Assembly (NCBI GenBank): GCA_902812365.1 | Contig: CADDZC010000004.1 | Span: forward strand, 1 to 64,000 | DNA: 64,000 nt | Reading direction: 5' to 3' | From: Acidobacteriota bacterium | GTDB lineage: Bacteria; Acidobacteriota; Terriglobia; UBA7540 | Shown here: piece by piece, positions 28,107 to 36,873 of the stretch | Layout of the letters: every line of letters starts with the position of its first letter | Position numbering within the stretch: position 1 is the stretch's first letter | Notes under the pieces: generated by a model | What the model saw: the letters and a program-made list of their open reading frames with translations, nothing else | Databases searched by the model: none | Told to the model about the DNA's origin: nothing | Made by a program: the position numbers and the translations under genes

Positions 28107-28442
28107 CTACTCGATCGTGATCTGGTGGGCATAAATTTCGCCCGTTTCGGAAAGCTCGCCTTCCACCTGGACTTTTTCACCCACCTTGAGGTCCTGGCTC
28201 GTCGCCGCCGCCCCGTCCTTGCGCTCCATCTTCGTCTGCTCGTCGTAACGAACGTGAAAGACGATGTTTTGCTCGGTGTTAATCGTCAGCGTCCGCTCAT
28301 GCTGCGCCGTAATTTTGCCTTCCAGCGTGAAGCTGGACGTCTCAGATTGGGCCGCCGAGCCGCCCGTGGCGATCCGGGGCCGGGCTTCGCCAGCCATGAT
28401 GACCAGGCTCACAGCGAGGGCGATAATCTTGACGGAGGCCAT
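28107..28442 (-). CDS. Small exported protein, DUF5666-like
   Basis: The 111-residue protein starts at 28442 with a signal peptide (MASVKIIALAVSLVIMAG) and an Ala-Gln-Ser processing region. The mature part is one small beta-barrel unit with TLEGKITAQHERTLTIN, IVFHVRYDEQTKM and KVGEKVQVEGELSETGEI. The pattern of a strand ending in a charged modifier followed by VGEKVxVEG is that of DUF5666-type (OB-like) exported proteins, whose role is unknown. The frame is open further upstream, but only this part looks coding. It converges with the plus-strand cyclodeaminase gene. Confidence 0.75.
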   Translation of the reverse strand: MASVKIIALAVSLVIMAGEARPRIATGGSAAQSETSSFTLEGKITAQHERTLTINTEQNIVFHVRYDEQTKMERKDGAAATSQDLKVGEKVQVEGELSETGEIYAHQITIE

Positions 28443-28503
28443 GGCCGGTCCCGTGCCTGCAAAGCTACCGCCCGTATTATACCCGGATTCGCCGCCGCCG
28501 TGA

Positions 28504-29202
28504 TCAGAGAAGCGGCGGGTCGGCGGGCCGGCCGCTTGGCACCGCGCCGCATCGGCTCTTGGCGCCGGGTCGCTCCAGCCCCGGCACGCCGGCGCGCCGG
28601 TACAACAAGTGCGTCCCGACGCCCGGATTCGCCTCTCTGAGTTCGCCCTTGGGGAACGCCGGCGGCGACAGCCAGGAGGGAGGCTCAAGGGAAACCGCAG
28701 CGGCCGCCGGCCTCCGGACGGCCGGCAGTTTCAAGGTGCGGATCGCCGAGTTGATCCGCAACGGCAGGCGATCGAGCCGAAGGTTGGAAAAGGCGATCAA
28801 CAGGAAAATGGCCGGACCAAAGAAGGCGATGTTCCGAAGCCACGTCTGCACTCCCGCCGGCACCCCCGCCCCGACGTAGCGAGCGAAGAGATTGAGCGCC
28901 ATCATGCCCCCCAATCCCCACAGCAGGCTGCGATTCACAGGGCAATCACGCCGCAGGATCGCCAGGGCCAGTACGCCCACCGTCAATCCGTACGTGACGA
29001 TGTCGTCGATCGCCCGCACTTGATTGATCCACTGGGGCCAACCTGCCGCGAGACCCCACGCGGCCACTAATTGCATCAGGACACCGCCGCACAGCCAAAC
29101 CGTAAAAAGCTGGTTCTTGCGATGGTAGCCCTGGTTGAGGTAAAGCAGCGACAAGGCGAAAAGGACGCAAGCGTCCAGAATCCAGAAAGCGTGGGACTTC
29201 AT
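28504..29202 (-). CDS. Multi-pass membrane protein, unknown
   Basis: The 232-residue product has five or six membrane segments in its first 150 residues (AFWILDACVLFALSLLYL, VWLCGGVLMQLVAAWGLAAG, YGLTVGVLALAILR, LLWGLGGMMALNLFARYV, IAFFGPAIFLLIAFS), then a basic, proline-rich cytoplasmic tail of about 80 residues. No family is recognisable. It has its own upstream region and is the last chromosomal gene before the phage-type island, transcribed in the same direction as the island. Confidence 0.65.
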   Translation of the reverse strand: MKSHAFWILDACVLFALSLLYLNQGYHRKNQLFTVWLCGGVLMQLVAAWGLAAGWPQWINQVRAIDDIVTYGLTVGVLALAILRRDCPVNRSLLWGLGGMMALNLFARYVGAGVPAGVQTWLRNIAFFGPAIFLLIAFSNLRLDRLPLRINSAIRTLKLPAVRRPAAAAVSLEPPSWLSPPAFPKGELREANPGVGTHLLYRRAGVPGLERPGAKSRCGAVPSGRPADPPLL

Positions 29203-29359
29203 GACCGGGGACCTCCTTGGTTAATTCCAGCTTAAGTTCGTCCGCGAGGCCCCGGTGCCATCCCATTTAATACTGTGGCCATGGGTACATTCCTGATCCG
29301 CCCCTTTCTGATCCGATAGCGTCGGCGTCAAAAGGGACTCTACACCACGACCGGGGGCC

Positions 29360-29434
29360 TGTAAACGTTTAAGTCATTATATATGTAGTGTACGTTCTAT
29401 ACGTAATACACGTAATTTACAAAATAGACGAAAG
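29360..29434. promoter_or_regulatory. AT-rich left border of the phage island with ACGTAAT motifs
   Basis: About 75 A/T-rich bases in an otherwise GC-rich region. ACGTAAT occurs at 29401-29407 and 29410-29416, nine bases apart, with a related ACGTT at 29392. It is the last stretch before the island's 3'-most gene. Related motifs in opposite orientation are at the far border (52504-52538). The role, whether transposase sites, terminator or promoter, is not clear. Confidence 0.4.
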
Positions 29435-29719
29435 TTACGATTCCTTGCCGAGATGGAGACGCCGCACAAAGTGCTCGATCGGTTCGTCGGCGTCGGCTTC
29501 CTGCTCATAGATTTCGAGGACGCGCTCGAGCATGATGCCGACCACCTCGGCCCGGCGCCGCAGGCTGCGCGTGCACCAGGCTTCCAGCGTCCGATATTTC
29601 GACAACGCCAAGCGACCCACCACGGGAACGTCCAGTTTTTCGCGTTTGCGGGTCGGGACGCTCGCCTTGCGGTTGAGAATGTCCCCATAATCACGGGAGT
29701 CGATGTAATTGGGCGCCAT
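29435..29719 (-). CDS. Small basic protein, unknown (island 3' end)
   Basis: The 94-residue protein is highly charged: an N-terminal MAPNYIDSRDYGDILN, a basic VPTRKREKL segment, then a helix pair with EAWCTRSLRRRAEVVGIMLERVLEIYEQEADADEP. The charged helices are compatible with DNA binding or coiled-coil interaction but no family is recognised. It is the last gene of the minus-strand island. It could be a late regulator or a non-phage passenger. Confidence 0.5.
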   Translation of the reverse strand: MAPNYIDSRDYGDILNRKASVPTRKREKLDVPVVGRLALSKYRTLEAWCTRSLRRRAEVVGIMLERVLEIYEQEADADEPIEHFVRRLHLGKES

Positions 29720-29772
29720 CCGTCGCGTGGGGCTGAGACCTCAGCCCACCCTCCTCAGTTCTTGACCTTCGT

Positions 29773-30414
29773 TCACCAAACCTGCGCTTGCCCCGTGATC
29801 CCCCCGGCCGAGGCCACCAGGTAAAGATTCGTGGCGTCGTAGGCCGTGGTCGCTTGAAACCAGATCGACCCGCTTGAGGTCATCTGAATGACCACGCCGA
29901 GCGGGGCCCGGCCCAGCCAGTGAGGGACGGTGAAATTGCCGGCGGCAGTGGGCGCGAGCGGCACCCTGCCGTAAATCTTGGTCGCCGCGATTGCTCCCGT
30001 GACCGCGGTACTGCTGGTCGTGACCTGGCCGATCAACGCGTCGCCGGCCGCCCCCGCCACAGGAGTTGCCTGATAATAGAAACCGGTCAGCGAATTGTAG
30101 AAGAGGTACGAAGCCGCGCCGCCGGGAGCCGGACTCAAGCTCGGCGGGAGCTGCGGGGCGTAGCGTACCCCCTGCGCGTAGAGAACTCCGACCGATAGCC
30201 CCGGGGTCAGGGTCGGCGACACCGACAGGACGAATCCCGAGACGACGCCGTTGAGTCCGAAATCGCGATATTGCAGATCGACAAGGTCCGACATGAACGC
30301 CACGTTGGCATCGAGCAGCGCCCAGTTCGCGTCCTGGTCGCTTTCGTAGCCTGTCAGGCCGTGTTGGGGTTGGATGAGGCCCTTCCTCGGTAAAATGGTG
30401 CGTACGGCGGCCAT
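29773..30414 (-). CDS. Phage tail fibre-like protein
   Basis: The 213-residue protein follows the hub and a small structural gene, the usual location of fibre or receptor-binding genes. It has an N-terminal helical part (NWALLDANVAFMSDLVDLQYRDF), then beta-rich segments with repeated Gly/Ser/Thr and a C-terminal unit with PHWLGRAPLGVVIQ and DATNLYLVASAGGITG. That C-terminal unit is closely similar to that of the 90-residue protein at 39545-39817, so the domain is duplicated. No enzymatic motif. Function as adhesin is inferred from position. Confidence 0.6.
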   Translation of the reverse strand: MAAVRTILPRKGLIQPQHGLTGYESDQDANWALLDANVAFMSDLVDLQYRDFGLNGVVSGFVLSVSPTLTPGLSVGVLYAQGVRYAPQLPPSLSPAPGGAASYLFYNSLTGFYYQATPVAGAAGDALIGQVTTSSTAVTGAIAATKIYGRVPLAPTAAGNFTVPHWLGRAPLGVVIQMTSSGSIWFQATTAYDATNLYLVASAGGITGQAQVW

Positions 30415-30462
30415 TCAGTTCCTCGGTACTTTCATACTCTGTGCGAGCCTCAGGCTCGCTCC

Positions 30463-30945
30463 TCAGTTGCTGGTGTTCACGCTCGAGCGCTGCGCCAAAC
30501 AGTAAACCTTCACCGTGCCCTGATTCTGGGCGGCGTTGCCGGAAAAATAGACCTGGCAAGTCACCACGCCCGTGGCATCATTGATGTCCAGCGCGTACGG
30601 CGCGGCAATCAAGCTTCCCGTGCCCAAATCGCTCGGGGCCAGTGCCGGAAACCCGGCTTGACCCGGCGTGAAGCCGGCCCCCGGCTGCCGGCTGGACGCC
30701 AAAAAGCCGAGGAACATGCATTCGGAGCGCGAATACACGTATCCGTCAACCGGGCTGACCGGCGTCGGCACGGTGTTCCCCGAGGCGAAAAATCCCATGT
30801 AGAAAAACTCCGCCCGCACTGCCGCGAACTTGGCGTTGTGCGAAATCTTCAGGATCGTGTCGTCGGTGAGAGGCTGGCCGGCGGCTAGGGCGGCGTCGGC
30901 AAGGTCAAAAAATCCGGGAATCGAAGCGAGCGTAAGTTGAGACAT
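30463..30945 (-). CDS. Phage structural protein, unknown
   Basis: The 160-residue protein lies between the hub and the fibre-like gene. It begins MSQLTLASIPGFFDLADAAL and contains aromatic and small residues (FFYMGFFASGNTVPTPVSPVDGY is split here as FFYMGFFAS and SPVDGYVYSR) and a beta-rich C terminus with NDATGVVTCQVYFSGNA. The segment YSRSECMFLGFLASSR near the middle is notable for its Cys and aromatic residues. No family recognised; the position points to a baseplate or fibre component. Confidence 0.6.
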   Translation of the reverse strand: MSQLTLASIPGFFDLADAALAAGQPLTDDTILKISHNAKFAAVRAEFFYMGFFASGNTVPTPVSPVDGYVYSRSECMFLGFLASSRQPGAGFTPGQAGFPALAPSDLGTGSLIAAPYALDINDATGVVTCQVYFSGNAAQNQGTVKVYCLAQRSSVNTSN

Positions 30946-30996
30946 GGGCTTTCCAATTCTCCGGCGCGGAGCCTTTCACTCCGGCCTCAACCCCGG

Positions 30997-33900
30997 TCAG
31001 AAGATCGCATGGCCGGGCGAGCCGTCCGGGTTGAGGCCGCCGTTCGCCGCCGAGCTCACAAACATCAATTGGCGCCTCTGGGCCGGACTGGCGGCCGAAT
31101 AGGCCGGCACGCCCGCCGCCGCGATTCCGAACGGCGACGTCATTCTCATGAACCGCGTATCGAGCAAGCCAAACTCGATCAGGCCGGAAGCGTAATGAGG
31201 CTTGCGGTCGATGACCTCACCAACGACGTTGGTCAGGCCGCGTTGCCCGGTCAGAAAATCGGGCACGAGTCGATGGCTCAGCCACACGAAGTCGCCCACC
31301 TCGACCGGTAGCGCCGACAGCATGGCTCTCACCTGATATTGCGGCGTTCCGAAAGCGTGGCGGCGAAAAATCCGGTCGGCCAGCAGGAACGAGCGCAGCA
31401 GTCCGCCGCGTTCCAGCCGCAAGCCGTTCGCTTCGACCCGGTGCTTGAAGTGCTGACGGTACTGCGTCACCGAGTCGCCTTGCTGGTAGGTGATCTCGTG
31501 CTGGTATTGGCGCGCCGCCGTCTCGCGCACCGTGTCATCGACTCCGAAGCGGACCGTCACCGAGTTGATAATCGGCAGCCGCGTGACCGCCGGAATACCG
31601 ATGATGTTGTCTTCGTCGAGGGCCATCACCGGCGAAAGCACCTCGGGCGACTTCATTGACTTGAGGGAAAGCTGGCCGCCCGCCCGCACCACCGTGTACA
31701 GGCCCAGGACCTTCAGAATCTGGTCTTCCAACCACTGTTTGCCCTCCACCGGCCGTGTAATCTTGAACTCAAACCAATCGCCGGAAAACATCCCGTCGCG
31801 CAGCCGCAGGATCCCCGGCACGTCGAGATAAGGATTGGGATTGATCAGCGTCGTGTCGTCGCCGGGCTCGTATTGCGCCCAGAACGGGGGAGGCACGCTG
31901 GGATCCTGGCCGACTCCAAGCTCGTTCTGCATGGCGACGAGATAGATATCGAGCGGGTTTGCCGCTAGCCACCGCGGATTCTGCTCGCTCACGGGAAAGG
32001 CATTGGCTGCGACGGCCGCCCCGGACGGCTGCGGGGGAGCCGGCTGCCCGGCCGCCCACGCGCCCGGACCGCCGTTTGACCAAATCTGGGCGCCTTGCAT
32101 AAATCGCTGCACGTCGCTCGTCTCGAACGTAATGCGGCCGTCCGCCGTCCACCCGGTCGCGGTAATTTGCCGCGTCTCCAAGACCACAAAGTCTCCCAAG
32201 GCCTGCTCGGGAAATCCCATCTTTAATGTGGCCGTCTTGCCGATAAACTTCGGCTGTGACGCGAGGGCCTTCACCACGTCCCCCGGATCAATGCACTCGA
32301 CCGTCAGGGCCGAAACCGTCGAAGCGCCGTCGAGCTCGCTCGCGGTCTGACCTTGGCCGTCGGGGATGAAGAGGTAGGGCAAAGGCTGCGGATTCGTCGC
32401 CGTGCTCAGCAGCAGGGTGGGGTTGACCGAGGTCAGCCATTGCCAGCAGGTGGGAGCCAGCATCGGCCAAACCTCAAACTCGTAAGGAAGGCCGCGCGAG
32501 GCCAGCGAGTAGCCGAGAAGGGAACCGTCGCCGGTGGTGGCCCGCACCGTCCGCTGGCCGGCGACCAGCTTGGCAAGAAAACTGTCCAGACTGCCCTCGA
32601 CGCTGGCAAAGTAGGCGCTCACGCCGGGGGCGTTGTAAAGCGCGAGGAGCGCGAGAATCACTCCCCACGTGCCTTCCTGCCAGACCGAGACCGGAGACCC
32701 CGAGTAGCCGCCGGGCGAGTCGTTATAAGGCTTGAAGCCGCCAAACGGGGTGGATTGCGCGTAGGCTTGATTCCATGTATTCGCCAAGTTCGACTTGACG
32801 ATCGTTTGGCCCGTTACGTAGAACTTCTGGTAGACAAATTGAAGGCACTGCAAGGCCTTGGCGTCGTCGCCGGCGGCGTGGCACAGCAGCGCCGACCACG
32901 TCCCCGAAGCGTCCAGCGCCTGCGAGGTATCGAGCGTGTTCGCGGTGACGCCGGCGGCGAAATGACCCGGGTCGGCGGCGGGCGGAATATAAAGATGGGC
33001 CAAAACCTGCGCTTGGATCGTGGCGGCCGCCGACGCCACCTGCCGAGCGGTCGCGTTCAGAGATGTCGCCTGAGCCCCGGTAATCGCCCCGGTTTTCAGC
33101 AACTCGGTCGCGGCCGCGGGCAGCACGGCCGCCGCCCGGACGAAGGCGAAATAAGCATCGACCTGATGCTCGGTCGATACCGTCGCCTGCAGACCGGGCA
33201 CGAATTGATAACCCGGGTCCTGGTATCTCCCGTAGCCGGCGTAGAGCATTCCTTGCGTCAGGTCGGCGGCGGTGGACTGCAGGGTGAGCAAAAAGTTCAG
33301 CATGCGCTGCAGATAGAGGGCCGGCGAGAAATCGAGCGACATCTGCATGTAGAGCGCGTAGGCGTAACACACCCAAGCCATCGCGCCGGTGCGGATGTAA
33401 GCCTGATCGACCTGGCCGTAGTAAACGTCGTAGCTGAAACTGAGCGAGCCGTCGGGCTGCGGTCCGCCGACGCTAAGGTTGTCAAAATAGAGATCGCCCA
33501 CGGCGTTGAGGGTCACCTTGAAGGTGTTGACAGAGGTCAAAGTGTCGCCGGCGAGCGACTGCACGAGCGAGCCGAGAGCCACGAGCGTCGTGTGCCAATT
33601 GCTGTCCGCGGGAGCGATGGGGACTGAGATGGTCTTGGTGGCACTATTGTAAGCGGCGGGCGCGGCGAACGCGGGGCTAAGGGCGACGTCGGTCACGCGG
33701 CCCGAGCTGGTGGTGATTCCGATATCAAATTGGAACTGGTTGGTGAGCGCGGCCGCTTCCCGATGTTCAAACGACACGATCGAGTCGGTCGGATCGGGCA
33801 GGCCCGCTCCGACATAAGCAAAGCTGGCTCCGGCCGCGCTGGCATGAAACTGCAGAATGTTGCCCGTGCCGTAAGGCGGCTCCTGAGGCATGACGGAGCT

Positions 33901-35019
33901 GGCCGCCATGTTGGTCACGCTGCCGTTGGTGGCGCTCCACCGCGCGGTGGAGCCGTCCTCGGCGTTTTCCAAGATCAGCGACGCCAGATACCCCGGATGA
34001 TCAAGGAATTGGTTCAGTTGGCGAATCACCTTGGAGGCGGCGGTGAAATTGCCGGCCTCCGAGCAAGTCAGAATGAATAGCGCGGCGTCGTAAATGAAGC
34101 TGCGGTTTTGAAGGGCCGGGGCGTTGGTGGCTGTCACGTCGGGCACGTACAGCGGGTCCGACGTGGGGACGATGAAGGATCGAGGCAGGCCTTGATAAGC
34201 CGCGAGATTCTGCAGCGAGCTGTAAACTGGCGTCGGCCCGGCCACAGGATCGTTATAGACGATGTGCAGGGTGAGGACGCCGGAGGCGGGGACCCGGCTC
34301 GAGCCGGAGCGCGCGTGGTGCGAGTCCTGAACGATGATGGGAATCTGGTCTTCCTGCAGATATTCGATGTCGGTCTTAACGTATAGACGAGCGAAATACG
34401 CCGACAACTTCGGGCCCACGCCCATGTTGGAATGAGCCACCCATCCCGCGGGCAAGGCCGGATAGCCGGCCCCCGCCGGCGGTGGCGGCACGGCCGCCGG
34501 ATACAGGACGGCGATCACCGAGCCGCTCATGACCGGGGCCACGCTCCACGTCGCCACGCCGCCGCCGGCATCGGTCAGGCCGGAGCTCGCCTGGTAATAG
34601 AATTGATCGGTTCGCGCGAAGACATCGACGCGATAGTTGGCTGCCGGCTGGAGAAGCGAAAAACACCGGCCCGTCACCGTTTGTGCTCCGGTGTTCTGGA
34701 ACGTGTTCACGAACACGTTGCCGGTCGCCAGGCCGCGGGGAGAAAAGTTGATCGGAAAGCCGTCCGGCCCGGGGGTCGCGTCCGGGAGGACGCCGGCCGG
34801 CGCGTCGATCACGATGTTTTCAACGGCGGCGGTGGCGAAGGCGGAAAGATCGGCGCTCGACACGATGCCGCACTCGGCGAGCGGCGCCGCCGTCGGGGTG
34901 GCCGCGGCACTCGCCTGCCAGTTGCCCACCGGGCCGCTTTGACGCCAATAAATCCAGTTGAGCGTCTGCTTCAGGTCGCCCCAAAAATCGCCGGGATAAT
35001 ATTGCGCGACAGATGGCAT
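30997..35019 (-). CDS. Phage tail hub/receptor-binding protein with inserted glycosidase-like region
   Basis: At 1340 residues this is the largest protein of the island. The N terminus (MPSVAQYYPGDFWGDLKQTL) and first 350 residues are beta-rich. Residues about 540-850 are helical and aromatic in alternation (YYGQVDQAYIRTGAMAWVCY, TSQALDASGTWSALL, VWQEGTWGVILALLALYN, LPYEFEVWPMLAP), the pattern of an alpha/alpha-toroid glycosidase. The last 400 residues (WFEFKITRPVEGKQWLEDQI, NSVTVRFGVDDTVRETAAR, LSALPVEVGDFVWLSHRLVP) resemble gp27/J-like tail hub proteins. The likely role is adsorption with surface-glycan cleavage. No sequence-level catalytic assignment is made. Codon use and GC look like the island's. 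Confidence 0.7.
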   Translation of the reverse strand: MPSVAQYYPGDFWGDLKQTLNWIYWRQSGPVGNWQASAAATPTAAPLAECGIVSSADLSAFATAAVENIVIDAPAGVLPDATPGPDGFPINFSPRGLATGNVFVNTFQNTGAQTVTGRCFSLLQPAANYRVDVFARTDQFYYQASSGLTDAGGGVATWSVAPVMSGSVIAVLYPAAVPPPPAGAGYPALPAGWVAHSNMGVGPKLSAYFARLYVKTDIEYLQEDQIPIIVQDSHHARSGSSRVPASGVLTLHIVYNDPVAGPTPVYSSLQNLAAYQGLPRSFIVPTSDPLYVPDVTATNAPALQNRSFIYDAALFILTCSEAGNFTAASKVIRQLNQFLDHPGYLASLILENAEDGSTARWSATNGSVTNMAASSVMPQEPPYGTGNILQFHASAAGASFAYVGAGLPDPTDSIVSFEHREAAALTNQFQFDIGITTSSGRVTDVALSPAFAAPAAYNSATKTISVPIAPADSNWHTTLVALGSLVQSLAGDTLTSVNTFKVTLNAVGDLYFDNLSVGGPQPDGSLSFSYDVYYGQVDQAYIRTGAMAWVCYAYALYMQMSLDFSPALYLQRMLNFLLTLQSTAADLTQGMLYAGYGRYQDPGYQFVPGLQATVSTEHQVDAYFAFVRAAAVLPAAATELLKTGAITGAQATSLNATARQVASAAATIQAQVLAHLYIPPAADPGHFAAGVTANTLDTSQALDASGTWSALLCHAAGDDAKALQCLQFVYQKFYVTGQTIVKSNLANTWNQAYAQSTPFGGFKPYNDSPGGYSGSPVSVWQEGTWGVILALLALYNAPGVSAYFASVEGSLDSFLAKLVAGQRTVRATTGDGSLLGYSLASRGLPYEFEVWPMLAPTCWQWLTSVNPTLLLSTATNPQPLPYLFIPDGQGQTASELDGASTVSALTVECIDPGDVVKALASQPKFIGKTATLKMGFPEQALGDFVVLETRQITATGWTADGRITFETSDVQRFMQGAQIWSNGGPGAWAAGQPAPPQPSGAAVAANAFPVSEQNPRWLAANPLDIYLVAMQNELGVGQDPSVPPPFWAQYEPGDDTTLINPNPYLDVPGILRLRDGMFSGDWFEFKITRPVEGKQWLEDQILKVLGLYTVVRAGGQLSLKSMKSPEVLSPVMALDEDNIIGIPAVTRLPIINSVTVRFGVDDTVRETAARQYQHEITYQQGDSVTQYRQHFKHRVEANGLRLERGGLLRSFLLADRIFRRHAFGTPQYQVRAMLSALPVEVGDFVWLSHRLVPDFLTGQRGLTNVVGEVIDRKPHYASGLIEFGLLDTRFMRMTSPFGIAAAGVPAYSAASPAQRRQLMFVSSAANGGLNPDGSPGHAIF

Positions 35020-35049
35020 AGCTTGTCGAACCGGTTGCTTTTCAGGCGC

Positions 35050-35226
35050 TTAGGTTCCGTATCCTCCAATTCCGTACGGGACGACGCCGTAACCACCCAA
35101 AACAACCCCGGCCGTGATCGTGAAGCTTGCCAGGATCAAGCCGTAGTCCGCGATTTCGAACACGTAAAGGGGCTGTTTCGCCGGATCGGCGAGCGCATGG
35201 AGCCAAGCTTGGTTACCCACTATCAT
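35050..35226 (-). CDS. Small phage tail protein (58 residues)
   Basis: A short gene between the hub and the distal tail gene. It starts with ATG at 35226 and stops with TAA at 35052-35050. The peptide begins MIVGNQAWLHALADPAK, has a segment YVFEIADYGLILASF, and ends in a glycine/tyrosine-rich GGYGVVPYGIGGYGT tail. It fits the gap exactly, with 31 bases on each side, and has no competing frame. The Gly/Tyr tail is typical of short surface-exposed virion peptides. Function unknown. Confidence 0.55.
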   Translation of the reverse strand: MIVGNQAWLHALADPAKQPLYVFEIADYGLILASFTITAGVVLGGYGVVPYGIGGYGT

Positions 35227-35257
35227 GGCGGACGCTTGGGAGCGGTCGGAAACGTCT

Positions 35258-35644
35258 CTACCCCACCACCGCCTGCCGGAACTTCACGCTGAGCGTGTAT
35301 TTACCGGGAGCCTTGTACCGAGCCACCGACTGGGTGTCCTCCAGCCAGTAATTGGTGAAGGCGGCTTGGGAGGCGTCCGGGTAGTAACTGAACTGGCCGC
35401 CGGCCAGCGCATACTGCATAAAAGCGCTCCAGGCTGCGACATCGGCCCCATTCAGGATCCACTCCAGTTCCAGCGTCAGAAACTGATCCACGCGCTCGGT
35501 CACCGACTCGCGGACGCCCGAGCTGGCGACGTTGTCGTGGCGGACAGCCTCAAAGGCGTAAGCGGGGACGCGTCGGGGCGGATACTGGAAGTTCAAGGTG
35601 ACCGGACCCGACCCGGGGTCGTAGACAATCTTGGGATTGGCCAT
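35258..35644 (-). CDS. Distal tail/baseplate protein, phage
   Basis: The 128-residue protein starts MANPKIVYDPGSGPVTLNF and ends ARYKAPGKYTLSVKFRQ. It is beta-rich with YPPRRVPAYAFEAVRHD and LELEWILNGADVAAWSAFMQYAL. The pattern, a short beta domain with a YDPGxGPVTLNF start, is seen in small distal-tail proteins of siphovirus-like phages encoded directly before the hub. Position right after the tape measure supports that reading. Function inferred. Confidence 0.6.
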   Translation of the reverse strand: MANPKIVYDPGSGPVTLNFQYPPRRVPAYAFEAVRHDNVASSGVRESVTERVDQFLTLELEWILNGADVAAWSAFMQYALAGGQFSYYPDASQAAFTNYWLEDTQSVARYKAPGKYTLSVKFRQAVVG

Positions 35645-35707
35645 AGCGGCCTCAAAAATTACTATGTACTGACGTAACTTATCAGTAATAGACAGGGCCC
35701 AAAAAAA

Positions 35708-35893
35708 TCAGGCCGTCCACGGATGCCTGAATCTTCCCGGGCCGCCGCTCAGCGCGGAGGGCCCGGTCACGAGCCCAAGTATTACCGGTTCAGAAACTAC
35801 AGTGTAACCTGTCAGCAGGCGTTTGTCAAGAGTTATTTTGGCGATTTCAGTGCCGGCGCCCTCCGATATCGCTAACTGATTCTCTGTCATCAT
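35708..35893 (-). CDS. Possible small phage protein coupled to the tape measure gene
   Basis: The frame begins with an ATG (35893) that overlaps the TGA stop of the tape measure gene (35890), a coupling common in phage late operons. It encodes 61 residues: a polar MTENQLAISEGAGTEI, a middle with ITLDKRLLTGYTVVSEPVI and a Pro/Gly-rich tail. No family. The overlap is the main support; the region from 35650 to 35700 is A/T-rich and noncoding. It could equally be a chance frame. Confidence 0.35.
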   Translation of the reverse strand: MMTENQLAISEGAGTEIAKITLDKRLLTGYTVVSEPVILGLVTGPSALSGGPGRFRHPWTA

Positions 35894-36636
35894 CTTACTG
35901 CTGTTGCCGGGCGCTTCGTGTGGCTGGCCACCAGACGCACGTCGTATCGTTCGACTCCCGTGTTGATCACCTTCGCCAGCCATTGGGCGGCCTGGGGCTC
36001 CCCGAGCACCAGGACGTTGAGGACGCCGCCGCCCGGCCGGGCCGCGACCGGCGGCGCGGGTGCGCCAGCCGCTGCTTCCCTCTGCTCGCCGCGCGCCGAG
36101 GTCCCGCTCGCAACGCTTCTCGCCTCGAGCCCGGCCGGACTGGGCAGCGCTCCGGCCATCGCTCCGGCGGCGCCACCGATGGCTCCCCACAGGGCCGCCG
36201 ACCGGAAGGCGTTGGCCGAGCCCGTCAGATCGCCCAGAGCCAAAAGGTAAAAACCCAGCCCGAGGCTCCGCAGGGCCTGCAGAATTGATTCGGCCGTGAT
36301 GGCCATGGCCGTAGCCCGCAGCGCCCGCGCGGCCGCCTCTCCGACCGACTTCGAATAGGCCAGCGCCACGGCGATGTTCATCGTCATGCCTTGGGCCAGT
36401 TCATCGAATGCGATCGCGGCTCCCTGGCGAAAACTCGTGAGCGCCCCTTCGCCGAGTGAAAGCTGGCTGCGGAAATTCTCTCCCCAGGCGGCCAAGTCCT
36501 TGGCCACCATCCGAAATTCCGATCGCAGCGAGTCGGTCTGAGCGCTCACGTGCCGTCGGAAATGCTCGAGCGCGCCGACCGCCTGGGAGGGGTCGGCGGA
36601 GATTTGAAACAGAAGGCCGACGGTATTGTCTGCCAT
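35890..36636 (-). CDS. Short phage tail tape measure-like protein
   Basis: The 248-residue protein is alanine-rich and helical: a polar first 130 residues (SADPSQAVGALEHFRRHV, EFRMVAKDLAAWGENFRSQL), a hydrophobic Gly/Ala part (AALWGAIGGAAGAMAGALPSP), and a basic Pro/Gly tail. It lies right after the two tail chaperones, the normal position of the tape measure gene. Tape measures are normally 600-2000 residues; at roughly 0.15 nm per residue this one would specify a tail of only about 37 nm. If it is the tape measure, the tail is unusually short; alternatively it is a partial or different tail protein. Confidence 0.55.
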   Translation of the reverse strand: MADNTVGLLFQISADPSQAVGALEHFRRHVSAQTDSLRSEFRMVAKDLAAWGENFRSQLSLGEGALTSFRQGAAIAFDELAQGMTMNIAVALAYSKSVGEAAARALRATAMAITAESILQALRSLGLGFYLLALGDLTGSANAFRSAALWGAIGGAAGAMAGALPSPAGLEARSVASGTSARGEQREAAAGAPAPPVAARPGGGVLNVLVLGEPQAAQWLAKVINTGVERYDVRLVASHTKRPATAVR

Positions 36637-36648
36637 GGTGTGAAGCTC

Positions 36649-36873
36649 CTATTCAGGTCCACGCGCCAGCCGACCCAGGTTCTGTTGCTTCCAGCGCCAG
36701 AGCGCAATGGCCGCCGCCACGTCGATTTGCAGGGCCAGGGTTGCATCCATGGGGGTGCCGGCCACCGTCCCGCCCAGTAAGTCGCTCGGGCGGCACGACC
36801 ATGTCTCGGCCGCCTGGGCGAGCAACAGGAAGTCAGGCGTCTCCACGAAAGCTGGCGAGGTCGCGGTCTTCAT
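36649..36873 (-). CDS. Tail assembly chaperone, downstream frame
   Basis: The 74-residue frame (MKTATSPAFVETPDFLLLAQ... ending LARGPE) overlaps the preceding chaperone frame by 41 bases. Phages commonly encode two tail chaperones in overlapping frames, the second made by ribosomal frameshifting. Here it is +1 (equivalently -2) relative to the upstream frame, and it also has its own ATG. That ATG lies in the loop of a strong hairpin (36854-36886). So it may be produced by independent initiation, by frameshifting or by both. It is directly followed by the tape measure-like gene. Confidence 0.6.
   Translation of the reverse strand: MKTATSPAFVETPDFLLLAQAAETWSCRPSDLLGGTVAGTPMDATLALQIDVAAAIALWRWKQQNLGRLARGPE

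Noticed and set aside
29203-29340. Possible attL-type direct repeat with the right island edge
   Set aside because: I compared the outer flanks by eye; no shared stretch longer than a few bases was found, so no att core is claimed.
35708-36190. Long minus-strand frame (160 codons) over the tape measure gene
   Set aside because: Only its last 61 codons are considered; the rest is a shadow of the tape measure-like gene in another frame.
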